Both the position numbers and the translations under genes were made by a program. Of a stretch of 64,000 nt of DNA, positions 18,130 through 28,291 are shown one piece after another. Every line of letters begins with the position of its first letter. The stretch's first letter is position 1. The notes under the pieces are model-generated. The model did no database searches. It had not been told where the DNA came from and worked only from the letters and a program-made list of their open reading frames with translations. Origin of the DNA: DASZQL01 sp964391865 (GTDB taxonomy: Bacteria > Planctomycetota > Phycisphaerae > Phycisphaerales > UBA1924); contig CAYMNQ010000002.1 of the NCBI GenBank assembly GCA_964391865.1, positions 248,001 to 312,000 on the forward strand, in the 5' to 3' direction.

Positions 18130-19557
18130 GTGAACACCATGTGGAGGCCGTCGGTGGCCGGGTTTGTCAAACTTGTGAGCAATCGTTCCGTGACAGCAGG
18201 CCGTTCGAGCAACTTCAGCGCCGACGCACCCCCACTCCGGGTCGGCTTGGGCGTTCATCTCCCCGCGCTCGATGGGATGCGCGGGCTCGCCGTGCTGCTG
18301 GTGATGATCTTCCACCAACTGGTGATGCAGCCGATGAGCGCCCTGGACCGTGCGGTCGCGTCCGTCGCGCACGCCGGGTGGTGCGGCGTCGATCTGTTCT
18401 TCGTGCTCTCGGGCTTCCTCATCACGGGCATCCTGCTCGACTCGCGCGAGCAGGCGCACTACTTCCGCAACTTCTACGCACGCCGGACCGTGCGCATCTT
18501 CCCGCTGTACTACGCGGTCGTGTTCCTGTGCTTCATCGCGCTGCCGCACGCGGGGCAGATCTTCGATAGCCCGCTGGTGACCGAGAAACTCAAGCGATTC
18601 GCCGCGACCGACGACTACCAGTGGTGGTACTGGGCGTACCTCTCCAACTTCGCGATGGCGATCACCGGCTCGTTCCAGCACGGCGTGCTGGGCGTCACGT
18701 GGTCGCTGGCGATCGAAGAGCAGTTCTATCTCGTGTGGCCGGCGGTGGTGTACTTCTGCTCGCGCCCGGCGCTGAAGCGCGTGTGCGTGGGGCTGATCCT
18801 GCTGTCGGTGGCGCTGCGTTTCGTGCTGGTGTTCACGCGCGAGACGCACCCGATGGTGCCGTACGTGCTGACCCCCACGCGTCTGGACGGGCTGGCGGTC
18901 GGCGCCTTGCTGGCGATCGCGGCCCGCGAGGGCGCCGGCCTGCCGGCGCTGCGCCCGGCGGCGAAGGCCGCCCTCGCCGCCGGATTCCTCGCGTTCATCT
19001 CGGTGATCGTTATCGACGCCTCGCTCGGGTGGAACGAGTTCTCCCGCTTCGGCTACGAGGCCACCGAGCACGGGCTGGGCAAGCTGATGCAGGTGATCGG
19101 GTACCTCGCGCTGCCGATCGCGTTCGGCGGGCTGCTGGTGCTGAGCGTCACCGCCGCGCCCGGCACCGCGCTCGCGCGGGTCTTCTGCTCGGGCATCATG
19201 CGCACGCTGGGGAAGTACAGCTACGCGCTGTACCTCTTCCATCTGCCGCTCCGCGCGGTGATCCGCGACACACTCTTCGGACCGGGAGTAAGCGGCGGCG
19301 GCGGCGGGCCGCTGGTGAAATTCCCCATCATCGCCGGCTCGCAGCTGCCGGCCCAGATCGTCTTCTGGATCGTGTCTTCGCTCGTCACGCTCGCTGTCGC
19401 ATGGCTCAGCTGGAACCTCTACGAGAAGCACTTCCTGAAACTGAAGAAGTACTTCGAGTACCGAACGCCGAAGGACCCGGACGCCGAGCCGGCGCGCGGC
19501 ATGGCGACGGAAGTGGTGGTGTCCGGGCGAACGCCGGCGCTCAGCGCCGGGCAATGA
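18130..19557 (+). CDS. Acyltransferase-3 family membrane protein (OafA/YrhL-like)
   Basis: Integral membrane O-acyltransferase, 475 residues, with about ten hydrophobic segments. The family start is visible at LPALDGMRGLAVLLVMIFHQ (about residues 45-65), followed by GVDLFFVLSGFLITGILLDSR, RRTVRIFPLYYAVVF and WSLAIEEQFYLVWPAVVYF. Members transfer acetyl or other acyl groups to exported sugars; the acceptor here is unknown. The C-terminal about 35 residues are hydrophilic. The first about 40 residues are not part of the domain and the exact start is uncertain. The nearby WcaF-like operon and dockerin proteins fit a cell-surface role. Confidence 0.9.
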   Translation: MNTMWRPSVAGFVKLVSNRSVTAGRSSNFSADAPPLRVGLGVHLPALDGMRGLAVLLVMIFHQLVMQPMSALDRAVASVAHAGWCGVDLFFVLSGFLITGILLDSREQAHYFRNFYARRTVRIFPLYYAVVFLCFIALPHAGQIFDSPLVTEKLKRFAATDDYQWWYWAYLSNFAMAITGSFQHGVLGVTWSLAIEEQFYLVWPAVVYFCSRPALKRVCVGLILLSVALRFVLVFTRETHPMVPYVLTPTRLDGLAVGALLAIAAREGAGLPALRPAAKAALAAGFLAFISVIVIDASLGWNEFSRFGYEATEHGLGKLMQVIGYLALPIAFGGLLVLSVTAAPGTALARVFCSGIMRTLGKYSYALYLFHLPLRAVIRDTLFGPGVSGGGGGPLVKFPIIAGSQLPAQIVFWIVSSLVTLAVAWLSWNLYEKHFLKLKKYFEYRTPKDPDAEPARGMATEVVVSGRTPALSAGQ

Positions 19558-19640
19558 ACAAGAAGATGCACGACCGGGACAAAGAGACACACATCAGGCG
19601 TCATCTCTCAATCGCTTCGATCGCTCTGTGGTGAAACGGT

Positions 19641-21227
19641 TCAGGTCTCGAGCTTCTCGCTCAGGAACGCGCTCACCTGATCAAGCGCGATGCGCTGCTG
19701 CGCGCCGCTGTCGCGGTCTCGGCAGGTGACGGTGTTGTCCTTCGCCGAATCGCCGTCGATCGTGAAGCAGTACGGGCAGCCCGCTTCGTCCATGCGGGCG
19801 TAGCGCTTGCCGATGGACTGCTTCGCGTCCGTCTCGATGAAGCCGCTGCGCCCGAACTTCTTCGACAGCTCCTCGTGCAGCTTCTCCGCGATCTCGGGCA
19901 TGCCGTCCTTGTTCACCAGCGGGAAGACGGCCGCCTTGATCGGCGCCAGGCGCGGGTGGAACCGCATAATCTCGGGGCTGGGGCGCGACGGATCCTTCGT
20001 ATACGACTCGCACAAAATCGCGAGCACGCCGCGGTCGAGACCCGCCGCGGGCTCGATGCAGTGCGGCAGGTAGCGCTCGCCCTTCTTCGACCCGTTGGGC
20101 AGCAGTTCGCCGCGGTCGGTGTCGAAGTAGTCGAGCTTGACCTTCGAATGCTCCTGGTGCTGCGTGAGGTCGAAGTTCCCGCGGTGCGCGATGCCCTCAA
20201 GCTCGCCGAAGCCAGGGGCGGTGAATGGGAAGCGGTACTCGACGTCGCTGGTGCCGACGGAGTAGTGCGAGAGCTCGTCCTTCTCGTGCTCGCGGAGAAT
20301 CAGGTTGTCGCCCGCGAGCCCGATCGTCTTCCACCATTCCATGCGGAAATCACGCCAGAATTTGTACCACTCCTGCGATTCGCTCGGGTGGCAGAAGAAC
20401 TCGAGCTCCATCTGCTCGAACTCGCGCGAGCGGAACGTGAAGTTCCGCGGCGTGACCTCGTTGCGGAAACTCGTGCCCGTGTTACCGATGCCGAAGGGGA
20501 CTTTCACGCGCGTGGTGTCGACGACGTTCTTGAACTGCACGAAGACGCCCTGCGCCGTCTCGGGGCGGAGATAGGCGACGTCGTCCTCGGTCGCCGTGGC
20601 GCCGATGTAGGTTTTGAACATCAGGTTGAACTGGCGGGGCTCGGTGAGTGTGCCGACTTTCTCGGCGTCGGGCCCAAGAACCTTGGCGAAGTTTGCAACC
20701 GGGATCGTCGTGAGCGACACCGAGCGAACCGCTCCAAACGTCTTCTCAGCTTTCTTACGTTGCTTCGCCTCGCTTGGCGAATCGCTCATATAAGCAAAGA
20801 GCGGCTTGTCGCCCGGATCGCCGTTCTCGGGAACAAAGACGCTGACATGGTCATAGCGGTATCGCGCTTTCGTTTCGCGGCAATCCACCATCGGATCGTT
20901 GAACCCGCCGATATGCCCGCTCGCCGCCCACACCTTCGGGTGCTGGATGATGCGGGTTTCGAGGGGCACGCAGCGGACTTTCTCGCCGTCGGGCCCGCGT
21001 CGGCCCCAGCAGGGGTTCATGATCATGTCCTGCCACCACGCATCGCGGAGGTTCTTCTTGAGCTGCGCGCCGAGCGGGCCGTAGTCCCAGAAGCCGTTGA
21101 TCCCGCCGTAGATCTCGCTCGCCTGGTAGATGAACCCGCGGCGTTTGCACAGCGACATGATGTCGTCCATCGACTTGGTGCTCGAAGCGGCGGGGGCGGG
21201 CTGGGCGGGCTGATCAGACATGGTCAA
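19641..21227 (-). CDS. glyS: Glycyl-tRNA synthetase (single-chain, class II)
   Basis: Homodimeric-type glycyl-tRNA synthetase, 528 residues, charging tRNA-Gly. The N-terminus contains the family segment GFIYQASEIYGGINGFWDYGPLG (split here: GFIYQASEIYGG near 30), then LRPETAQGVFVQF near 240, motif 2 in SFRNEVTPRNFTFRSRE, FEQMELEFF, and motif 3 around EPAAGLDRGVLAIL. The C-terminal anticodon-binding domain has RLAPIKAAVFPLVNKDG and KRYARMDEAGCPYC. The first 15 residues are a Pro/Ala leader. It is convergent with the acyltransferase gene, separated by 83 bp that hold a degenerate inverted repeat. Confidence 0.96.
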   Translation of the reverse strand: MTMSDQPAQPAPAASSTKSMDDIMSLCKRRGFIYQASEIYGGINGFWDYGPLGAQLKKNLRDAWWQDMIMNPCWGRRGPDGEKVRCVPLETRIIQHPKVWAASGHIGGFNDPMVDCRETKARYRYDHVSVFVPENGDPGDKPLFAYMSDSPSEAKQRKKAEKTFGAVRSVSLTTIPVANFAKVLGPDAEKVGTLTEPRQFNLMFKTYIGATATEDDVAYLRPETAQGVFVQFKNVVDTTRVKVPFGIGNTGTSFRNEVTPRNFTFRSREFEQMELEFFCHPSESQEWYKFWRDFRMEWWKTIGLAGDNLILREHEKDELSHYSVGTSDVEYRFPFTAPGFGELEGIAHRGNFDLTQHQEHSKVKLDYFDTDRGELLPNGSKKGERYLPHCIEPAAGLDRGVLAILCESYTKDPSRPSPEIMRFHPRLAPIKAAVFPLVNKDGMPEIAEKLHEELSKKFGRSGFIETDAKQSIGKRYARMDEAGCPYCFTIDGDSAKDNTVTCRDRDSGAQQRIALDQVSAFLSEKLET

Positions 21228-21381
21228 AGCTCCGTGCGAATCGCGGTGAACGAACCAATCTAGCAGAGCGCCCGAACGATCGGCCCGGCGTGCGCGGCAC
21301 AGACACGGGCGAAGCGGCGATGCCCACGCCGCCCGCCGAGGGCGGCCGCCGAACAGCGCGATTGGCTATTCTCACCGCATC

Positions 21382-22044
21382 ATGCTGCCGGGCGATAGAT
21401 CAGCGATGAACGGACCGGGCCGCGAATCCGCGGCGGGAGCCCCCTCCGCCGACGGCGGAGGAGCATCGCCCGCGCCGACCACGGCCGCCCCACCCACGCA
21501 CCGCGGCACGGCCCCGCGCCACCAGCGCCCGCCCGTGTGGCCCACCGTGATCGGGACCATCTCGATCGTGCTCGGCGCGGCGGCGGTGCCATTGGGACTC
21601 GCGGGCATCGTCATTTTGTTCGTCATGGTCGCCGACGCTCGCAAGGCCGGGTACGGTGCGATCTATCCGACGACGGTGATCGTGCTGAGCGTCGTGGACT
21701 TGGCGCTGGGCATGCTTCTTGGCGCGCTGCTCCTCGCCGCGGGAATCAAATGCGCGCAACGCCGACCCGATGCTCTCTCGTACCATCGAATCTGGGCCAT
21801 CTCGAAGGTCGTCTATGCGGCGCTCTACGCTCTTCTGAACCTTATTGTTGTTCGTCTACAACACTCCGCTGTCGATGCGGATCCGGCGGCATTTCGGGAA
21901 GAACCCGGCGACTTCTATGCGCCGAGCGAGCTCGACATCGTGATGATTGTCCTGTGGACGATCTGGCTCTTGTTCTACCCGCTCTTCATCCTCATCTGGT
22001 TCAATACACGAAGCGCGAAAGAGGACTGCGCCGCATGGAAATGA
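21382..22044 (+). CDS. Hypothetical membrane protein, four transmembrane segments
   Basis: A 220-residue protein with a Pro/Ala/Gly-rich cytoplasmic N-terminus (about 1-50) and four hydrophobic segments: near 52-82, 93-118, 128-148 and 188-212. I do not recognise the family. The short acidic segment between helices three and four (DADPAAFREEPGDFYAPSELD) would face one side. The start at 21382 is likely because the coding character begins there. It precedes a zinc-ribbon membrane protein by 65 bp in the same direction and may be cotranscribed with it. Confidence 0.65.
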   Translation: MLPGDRSAMNGPGRESAAGAPSADGGGASPAPTTAAPPTHRGTAPRHQRPPVWPTVIGTISIVLGAAAVPLGLAGIVILFVMVADARKAGYGAIYPTTVIVLSVVDLALGMLLGALLLAAGIKCAQRRPDALSYHRIWAISKVVYAALYALLNLIVVRLQHSAVDADPAAFREEPGDFYAPSELDIVMIVLWTIWLLFYPLFILIWFNTRSAKEDCAAWK

Positions 22045-22109
22045 CCACGTTCACCGAGTGATCCCGTCTTCAACTGCTCAGTTGCCGATTAGCGATTTGC
22101 CCATTCCCC

Positions 22110-23693
22110 ATGCGCTGCACCACCTGCGACTACGAACTCTGGAACCTGACCTCGCGCACCTGCCCCGAGTGCGGCACGGGGTTCAAGCCGTCGCAGTTTT
22201 CCTTCGAGCCGGATTCCGTCCGCTTCATCTGCCCGCACTGCCAGCAGGAGTACTACGGCACGGACGCGCAAGGGCACCTCTCGCCGCGCGCGTTCGATTG
22301 CGTGAAGTGCGCCGTGCGCATCGACATGGACGAGATGGTCCTGCTCCCCGCGGCGGGCGTCTCGGAGCACGACACGCGCCCGGACGAAGTGCCGTGGCTT
22401 GAAGCGAAGGGCAAATGGCGCGGCTTGCGCACGATCGGCTGGGCGATGTTCCAGCCGATGCGCCTGGCGAAAGCGCTGCCGCACGAGCCGCGCCCGGGGC
22501 GCGCGATCTTCTTTGCGACGCTGGCGAACACGGTGTTCTTGCTGCTCGGCGCGGGGTTCTTCATCGCGCTCGCCTTCTTCTCCGCGATCGCCGGCGCGGC
22601 GGCGGGGGGCGGCGGCGCGAGCGTGATGGGCATCCTTGCCGGCATCATCGGCGCGCTGCTCGGAGCGCTCGTCATCGTCCCCCTCGCCTTCGCGTTTGTT
22701 CTGCTGCTGTGGTCCTTCGCCACGCACGGCCTGCTCTGCCTCTTCGCGAAGCCGGTGGGCGGTCATGCGCGCACCCTTGAATGTCTGTCGTATGCATCGG
22801 GCGCGCACACGCTCGCCGCCGTGCCGTGCATCGGCGTGTACGCGTCTGTCATCACGTGGGTGTGGTGGGCCGTCAGCGCGACGATCATGCTCACCCACGC
22901 GCAGCGCGTCCGCGGCTGGGCGGCGGCGGTGGCGACGATCCTCCCGCCGCTGATCGTCGCCGGCACCGTGATCACTCTCGCGGTGCTCACGATCGTCGGC
23001 ATCGTCAGGCAAGGCACCGCGATGAGCCAGAAGATGCAGCAGTCGCAGCAGCTCATCGACGGCGTGGACGCGACCGACCGGACGGGGGAATTGGGCGACG
23101 CGCTGGTGCTGCACGCGCGCGATCGCGCCGGCGCGATCGCCGAGACGCCCCTCGAACTCGTGGCGCTCGGCACGCTGAAGCCCGAGATGCTCATCCCGAC
23201 CGATGAAAACGGCGTGCGCGACGAAGAGTCCCCCGCCGGGCAGTGGCTCGCGCGCCTCGCCGCCGCGGACGACGGCGAAGCGGCGGAGATGATCGCGCAG
23301 GCGACCGCCCAACTGCCGCCGAGCGCACCGTGCATCCGCGTCGGTGATTTCATCTTCATCCGCGACGCGGCGAACGCGCCGGGCGAAGCGGCGTTCACCG
23401 ACGAACTGTGGGTGATGGTGTGCCTGCCGAAGGTGTATCTGCCCGCGCTGGGCCGGCTCGACGCGCCGAGCACCACATCGAGCGACGACACGGCAAAGGA
23501 CAAGATCGTTGACTCGATCGATGACGTTCTCCTGGACATTGAATCGCGCGCGCGGGCCGGGCGAGCCGAGTCGTTCAGCCTGTTCGAGCTGCGGCTGAAA
23601 CTTGCGAATCAGAACAGCGTGCGCACGTCGGCGGGGTTGCCCGAACTGCCCGATCTGACGCCGGTGCCGGAAGTCGTGCTCCCGCCGCCGTGA
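22110..23693 (+). CDS. Membrane protein with two N-terminal zinc ribbons (Yip1-like)
   Basis: A 527-residue protein. The N-terminus carries two Cys4 ribbons: CTTCDYEL...CPECG (residues 3-21) and CPHC...CVKC (about 40-70). The middle has about five hydrophobic segments (about 140-310) with a layout like Yip1-type membrane domains. The C-terminal about 190 residues are soluble and acidic, with DFIFIRDAANAPGEAAFTDE near 415. The first ribbon is the same kind as those in the small proteins at 31414 and 34043, although the rest is unrelated. The function is unknown. A strong hairpin at 23716-23743 follows the stop. Confidence 0.75.
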   Translation: MRCTTCDYELWNLTSRTCPECGTGFKPSQFSFEPDSVRFICPHCQQEYYGTDAQGHLSPRAFDCVKCAVRIDMDEMVLLPAAGVSEHDTRPDEVPWLEAKGKWRGLRTIGWAMFQPMRLAKALPHEPRPGRAIFFATLANTVFLLLGAGFFIALAFFSAIAGAAAGGGGASVMGILAGIIGALLGALVIVPLAFAFVLLLWSFATHGLLCLFAKPVGGHARTLECLSYASGAHTLAAVPCIGVYASVITWVWWAVSATIMLTHAQRVRGWAAAVATILPPLIVAGTVITLAVLTIVGIVRQGTAMSQKMQQSQQLIDGVDATDRTGELGDALVLHARDRAGAIAETPLELVALGTLKPEMLIPTDENGVRDEESPAGQWLARLAAADDGEAAEMIAQATAQLPPSAPCIRVGDFIFIRDAANAPGEAAFTDELWVMVCLPKVYLPALGRLDAPSTTSSDDTAKDKIVDSIDDVLLDIESRARAGRAESFSLFELRLKLANQNSVRTSAGLPELPDLTPVPEVVLPPP

Positions 23694-23715
23694 GCCCCCC
23701 GGGGGGGGAGGGGTG

Positions 23716-23743
23716 GCACGCACTCAGCTTTGGGAGTGCGTGC
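23716..23743. terminator. Perfect 10-bp inverted repeat between convergent genes
   Basis: GCACGCACTC (23716-23725) and GAGTGCGTGC (23734-23743) pair perfectly around an 8-base loop. It lies 23 bp after the stop of the zinc-ribbon protein gene and before the stop of the convergent GNAT-like gene. There is no T-run, so it may be a bidirectional stop that is not of the classic intrinsic type, or a palindromic repeat. Confidence 0.55.
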
Positions 23744-23842
23744 GATGGGTGCAGAGCATCAACGAAGCCCCGCCGCGCAAAGCATGCACACTCAGAGCCG
23801 TGTGCCTGCCGCCCGTTGTTGCGATCGTCACATGCTCCGCGT

Positions 23843-24817
23843 TCAGCGCGTGCCCGGCTCGATCATCTCCCACCGGCTGACCTCGATGCGGCCGACGCGC
23901 TTCGCCGTGCTGAGCGAGGGGAGATTGGCGGCGCTGATGCGCCCGAAGACGATGGGCCACTCGCCCGAGCCGTCGAGCAGGTCGATGAACCGGCGCTGCA
24001 TCGGGGCCGCGAATCCGCGCCCCCAGAATTCCGGCGCGAGGATCTCCTCGACCATCTTGTACCCGCGCAGCCCGTAGTCGGCGTCGCGCACGGCGGCGAC
24101 GATGCCCGCCCACTCCCCGCCCACGCGCACCTCCCCCACCACGCCGTGCTCGATGAAGTGCCGCATCGTCTCGCGCGTCTCCACGACCACGAAGCCTTTC
24201 ATCTCGGGCGAGCGCTTGTGGAACTCGTCGTACGCGTGCGCGTATTTGTCGAACCACGACAGATCGCCCACCGGCGTCACGCTCACCTGCTCCGCGCGGT
24301 CGGGCAGCGGGCGGCGCTGCACCTCGACGATCAGCCCGGCGACGGCGTAGAAGTCCGCGCGCGAGCGGCACGCGTCGCCGTTCAGCGAAGCGTCCTCGTG
24401 CATCCCGCGGAACAACCGCACGCCCATCGGCTCGAGGTCGCGGAACGCGGCGGCGACGGCGTCGGCAAGCGCGCACGCCGCGCCTTCCTTCGACAGGTCC
24501 GCGTCGTGCGCCAGCACATCGATGTACCAGAACCCCTCGCCGCGCGCGCGCCGCGTGGGCTGCCCGATCGCGGTGCCGACGGGCGACTCGACCAGCCGCG
24601 CCAGCACGCCTTTGGGCACTTCATCCAGCCACGGAACCGCGGGCTCTTCGATCACGCTGTGCGACATCGCTTCGAGCGCGGCATCAACCTCGCGCTCGAC
24701 CGTCGCCCACAGCGTCTCAGGAGACAACCACCCCCGCACGGTCGGCGCGGAGCCATGCACGGCGCGGTCAATCATCCGCGCCCGGACTGGCGATGGAACA
24801 CCCGCAGCCCGATTCAT
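23843..24817 (-). CDS. GNAT-like N-acetyltransferase family protein
   Basis: A 324-residue protein that reads as two poorly conserved N-acetyltransferase-like halves. The C-terminal half has the usual strand-helix order, with FVVVETRETMRHFIEHG, GEWAGIVAAVRDADYGLRGY, ILAPEFWGRGFAAPMQR (positioned like the acetyl-CoA loop, although not a perfect Q/RxxGxG/A) and FGRISAANLPSLSTAKRVG, which resembles the NxxSxxxxxKxG segment of GNAT proteins. The N-terminal half contains GEGFWYIDVLAHDADLSKEG. The acceptor cannot be predicted. The gene ends 140 bp upstream on the left of a strong hairpin and follows ychF in the same direction. Confidence 0.65.
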   Translation of the reverse strand: MNRAAGVPSPVRARMIDRAVHGSAPTVRGWLSPETLWATVEREVDAALEAMSHSVIEEPAVPWLDEVPKGVLARLVESPVGTAIGQPTRRARGEGFWYIDVLAHDADLSKEGAACALADAVAAAFRDLEPMGVRLFRGMHEDASLNGDACRSRADFYAVAGLIVEVQRRPLPDRAEQVSVTPVGDLSWFDKYAHAYDEFHKRSPEMKGFVVVETRETMRHFIEHGVVGEVRVGGEWAGIVAAVRDADYGLRGYKMVEEILAPEFWGRGFAAPMQRRFIDLLDGSGEWPIVFGRISAANLPSLSTAKRVGRIEVSRWEMIEPGTR

Positions 24818-24957
24818 CGCCCATCACCCGCCACGACACCCATGCCCAGCCCACCTCCAGTGCCAACGCGACCGGAAGTATTGCCCGTGCCGGGCGCGCG
24901 TTCAAGCGCCGCGCCGAAATATGCAGCAGATGGATGCCTCGACGCGCGGACTACCGC

Positions 24958-26073
<1,116 letters not shown>

Positions 26074-26298
26074 GGCGAAGATCCTTCGAAAGTGGGCGGT
26101 GAACGCGGGGCGACGATGGTAGCCGAAATCACCGTGGCACAAACATTCTGCGAACATCAAGCACGCCGCCGCCATTCCGCCGCCGATCGGTGAAAACACC
26201 TTGACCACTCATAACCAGGGATGTACCTTGCCGATAGGTGGATGGAGATGAGTCCGGGGCGTTCGGGGGTGTGTGCAACATTCGTGGCGGAGCATCGG

Positions 26299-27567
26299 AT
26301 GACGCCGGACGACCTGCGCCGAAAACGCCTTGAGGAGTTGCTCGACCTCGCGTGCATCGCGCGCGGCTGGACGCGCGCCCGCCTGGCGAAGGCACTCGGC
26401 CGGGATGCAAGCAATATCTCGAACGACACCGGCAATCCGAAGCTGGATTATCTCGTGCGGCTGGCTGCCGTCCTTGAGTGGCCCTTGGGCGAAGTCGGTG
26501 CCGCCATCTGGGGACCGGACGCCACCCCGCTCACCCCCGCCGCCCTGCCCGCGAACCCGAAGCAACCCGCGCCGAACGAGAGCTACGAAGCCGCCCGCGC
26601 CGCCGCGTACGAATCGATGAAGCAGGGCGACTACAACACCGCCATCGAGCACACGCGCGTGATGTACCGCACAGCCCGGACGGAGGATGAGCGGGCGAAG
26701 GCGATTGCGAATGAGTCTGGTTACTGGAATGTGCTCGGCCGACATCAGATGGCCGTTGAAGCTGCGCAGCGCGGGCTCGCCATCGAAGGGCTTACCGTCG
26801 CGCGGCGACTCCAATTCCAAACCAATCTTGTGCTGGCGCTCTTCAAGCTACACAACCTCACGCTCTCGCTCAGCCTCGCCGAGTCGATCGCCAAGCAGGC
26901 TTCGGCGAATCTCGGCGCAGACCCGATCATCCGCCGATGGCTTGCGCTGGCGCATTACACCAAGGCGTTCAGCCACCTGTATCTCATGTTCATCGAGCCG
27001 GACCGCAAGGCGGAGCACAGCGCCGAAGCCTTCCGCGATTTCGCGGCGGCGAAGCAGGAATTCCGGGCCGCTGCTGAGATCCTGGGCGAGCCCGAGTTAC
27101 TCGGCATCGCGAACAGTTGTGACGCCGGGATGGTCGAACTCGAGGTTGAATCCGGCCGTTTGACCGCCGAACAAGGCATCGCCCGTGTGTACGCGACGCT
27201 CGAAGAGGCCGTTGATCTTTCAACGGTCGTCTCGTATCAGGTTGAAAGCTATGGCTGGTGGGCGCTTGCCGGAGCGAGCATCGCAATCCGGCATCTGGGC
27301 GGCCGTGACTTGCAGCGGGCGCTCGCGGTCTGCACGAACAAGGCCATCGAAGTCGCCGACAAGCTTGATCACTGGTTTATCCGCGAGCGTGTGTTCACTC
27401 TGCAGTATCTCGGGCACAGCAGGCTGTCACAGACTTCGGGGCTCGACATCGACTATGTCGTCGACGATGAAGATCGTGCCCGCATCGTGTCGCTCATGGG
27501 ACGTTTCCCCAACTTCAGGCAGTTGGGCTGGCGTATTCTCGACTCGGCCCGCGTGGTGCGGGATTGA
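26299..27567 (+). CDS. HTH (XRE-like) regulator with TPR-type helical domain
   Basis: A 422-residue protein with an N-terminal helix-turn-helix (about residues 8-70: LLDLACIARGWTRARLAKAL, then DASNISNDTG and YLVRLAAVLEWPLGEV) and a long helical-repeat domain (about 95-420) of TPR type. The ATG at 26299 has GGAG six bases upstream and is preferred to earlier in-frame Met codons. HTH plus TPR is the layout of RRNPP peptide-sensing regulators in Firmicutes; the similarity here is one of layout only. It is divergent from ychF and leads the accessory island; the next start is 23 bp downstream. It may control the island genes. Confidence 0.8.
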   Translation: MTPDDLRRKRLEELLDLACIARGWTRARLAKALGRDASNISNDTGNPKLDYLVRLAAVLEWPLGEVGAAIWGPDATPLTPAALPANPKQPAPNESYEAARAAAYESMKQGDYNTAIEHTRVMYRTARTEDERAKAIANESGYWNVLGRHQMAVEAAQRGLAIEGLTVARRLQFQTNLVLALFKLHNLTLSLSLAESIAKQASANLGADPIIRRWLALAHYTKAFSHLYLMFIEPDRKAEHSAEAFRDFAAAKQEFRAAAEILGEPELLGIANSCDAGMVELEVESGRLTAEQGIARVYATLEEAVDLSTVVSYQVESYGWWALAGASIAIRHLGGRDLQRALAVCTNKAIEVADKLDHWFIRERVFTLQYLGHSRLSQTSGLDIDYVVDDEDRARIVSLMGRFPNFRQLGWRILDSARVVRD

Positions 27568-27589
27568 GTGGCGAACGGAGTCTGACGGC

Positions 27590-27991
27590 GTGAATCGATC
27601 GATCGCCAAGCCGCGCATCCGCCCAGCCCTGCGAACGGGTGTTTTCGCCGTGGGCGCGATGTGGATTGCATCGGTGGCGTGCGGACAAGGTGCCATTGAC
27701 CCCCGCGCCGACACCCGCACCCAAATCATCGCCCCGAAGTACCTCCCCGGCTACGACCCCTTCAATCCAACTGGGTTTGACGACCCAACCGCTGAGTTGC
27801 TGGGCGACCCGCCCGGCGGACCCATGCCGCCCTTCGCCCCGATCGATCCCGCCGCGTTCGATTCGGTCTCGTCGGGCTTCGAGTTCGCCGGGGCTTCATC
27901 CGAACCTGCCCCGGTCCCGGCACCCGGCCCGGTCGCGGCATTCGTCCTCTCGGCGAGCGCCGTGTTCCTGCCGCGCCGCCGATCGCGCTGA
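27590..27991 (+). CDS. Short secreted protein with PEP-CTERM-like tail (intact copy, 'X1')
   Basis: A 133-residue exported protein. The GTG at 27590 has GGAG about nine bases upstream. The signal peptide is about residues 10-32 (ALRTGVFAVGAMWIASVACG). The mature chain is Pro-rich and starts with a segment that is also found in two broken copies in this island (ADTR-x-QIIAPKYLPGY, about 37-54). The end, VPAPGPVAAFVLSASAVFLPRRRSR in total, has the order of a PEP-CTERM sorting tail: a PAP core, a hydrophobic helix and an Arg cluster. Exosortase would be needed, and is not in the window. All but the first 40 codons lie inside the duplicated 555-bp segment. Function unknown. Confidence 0.72.
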   Translation: MNRSIAKPRIRPALRTGVFAVGAMWIASVACGQGAIDPRADTRTQIIAPKYLPGYDPFNPTGFDDPTAELLGDPPGGPMPPFAPIDPAAFDSVSSGFEFAGASSEPAPVPAPGPVAAFVLSASAVFLPRRRSR

Positions 27992-28262
27992 ACTGCGTCC
28001 TGGAGTGCTTCAATCATCATCCTCCCCGCCGGCGCCGCACGTGGCCGGTCGTGCCGCCGAGCGTCCGCGGCGGATCGCGGACGCGGCGCCCGGTGAAACC
28101 GCGCGGGCCGCGCAAAATCACAGCACCAAATTCTTTCGCCGAGTTTTCTCGGAGTGTGATTCAGCGCCCGCACAATGACCCCGCCGCGGGACGCTCCCGT
28201 CGGCGGGGGATTCCGGCGGGCCGCAACGCCACAACCGAATCCCTCCAGATTCCGGCTTCCGG
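27709..28262 (+). repeat. Near-identical direct repeat, left copy (554 bp)
   Basis: Identical to 31894-32448 except for one G inserted in a G-run and two A/G changes, all within the last 45 bases. It contains most of the short secreted protein gene and its 3' region. The 3' region has a perfect hairpin (GCGTCCGCG 28061-28069 with CGCGGACGC 28076-28084), a small CCGAG-TTTT-CTCGG hairpin (28139-28152) and a GC-rich hairpin (CCCCGCCG 28179-28186 with CGGCGGGG 28201-28208). The repeat ends 29 bases before the start codon of the lipoprotein gene. Confidence 0.97.
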
Positions 28263-28291
28263 CCACTTCAGACAGACAGGAGAACGACCAC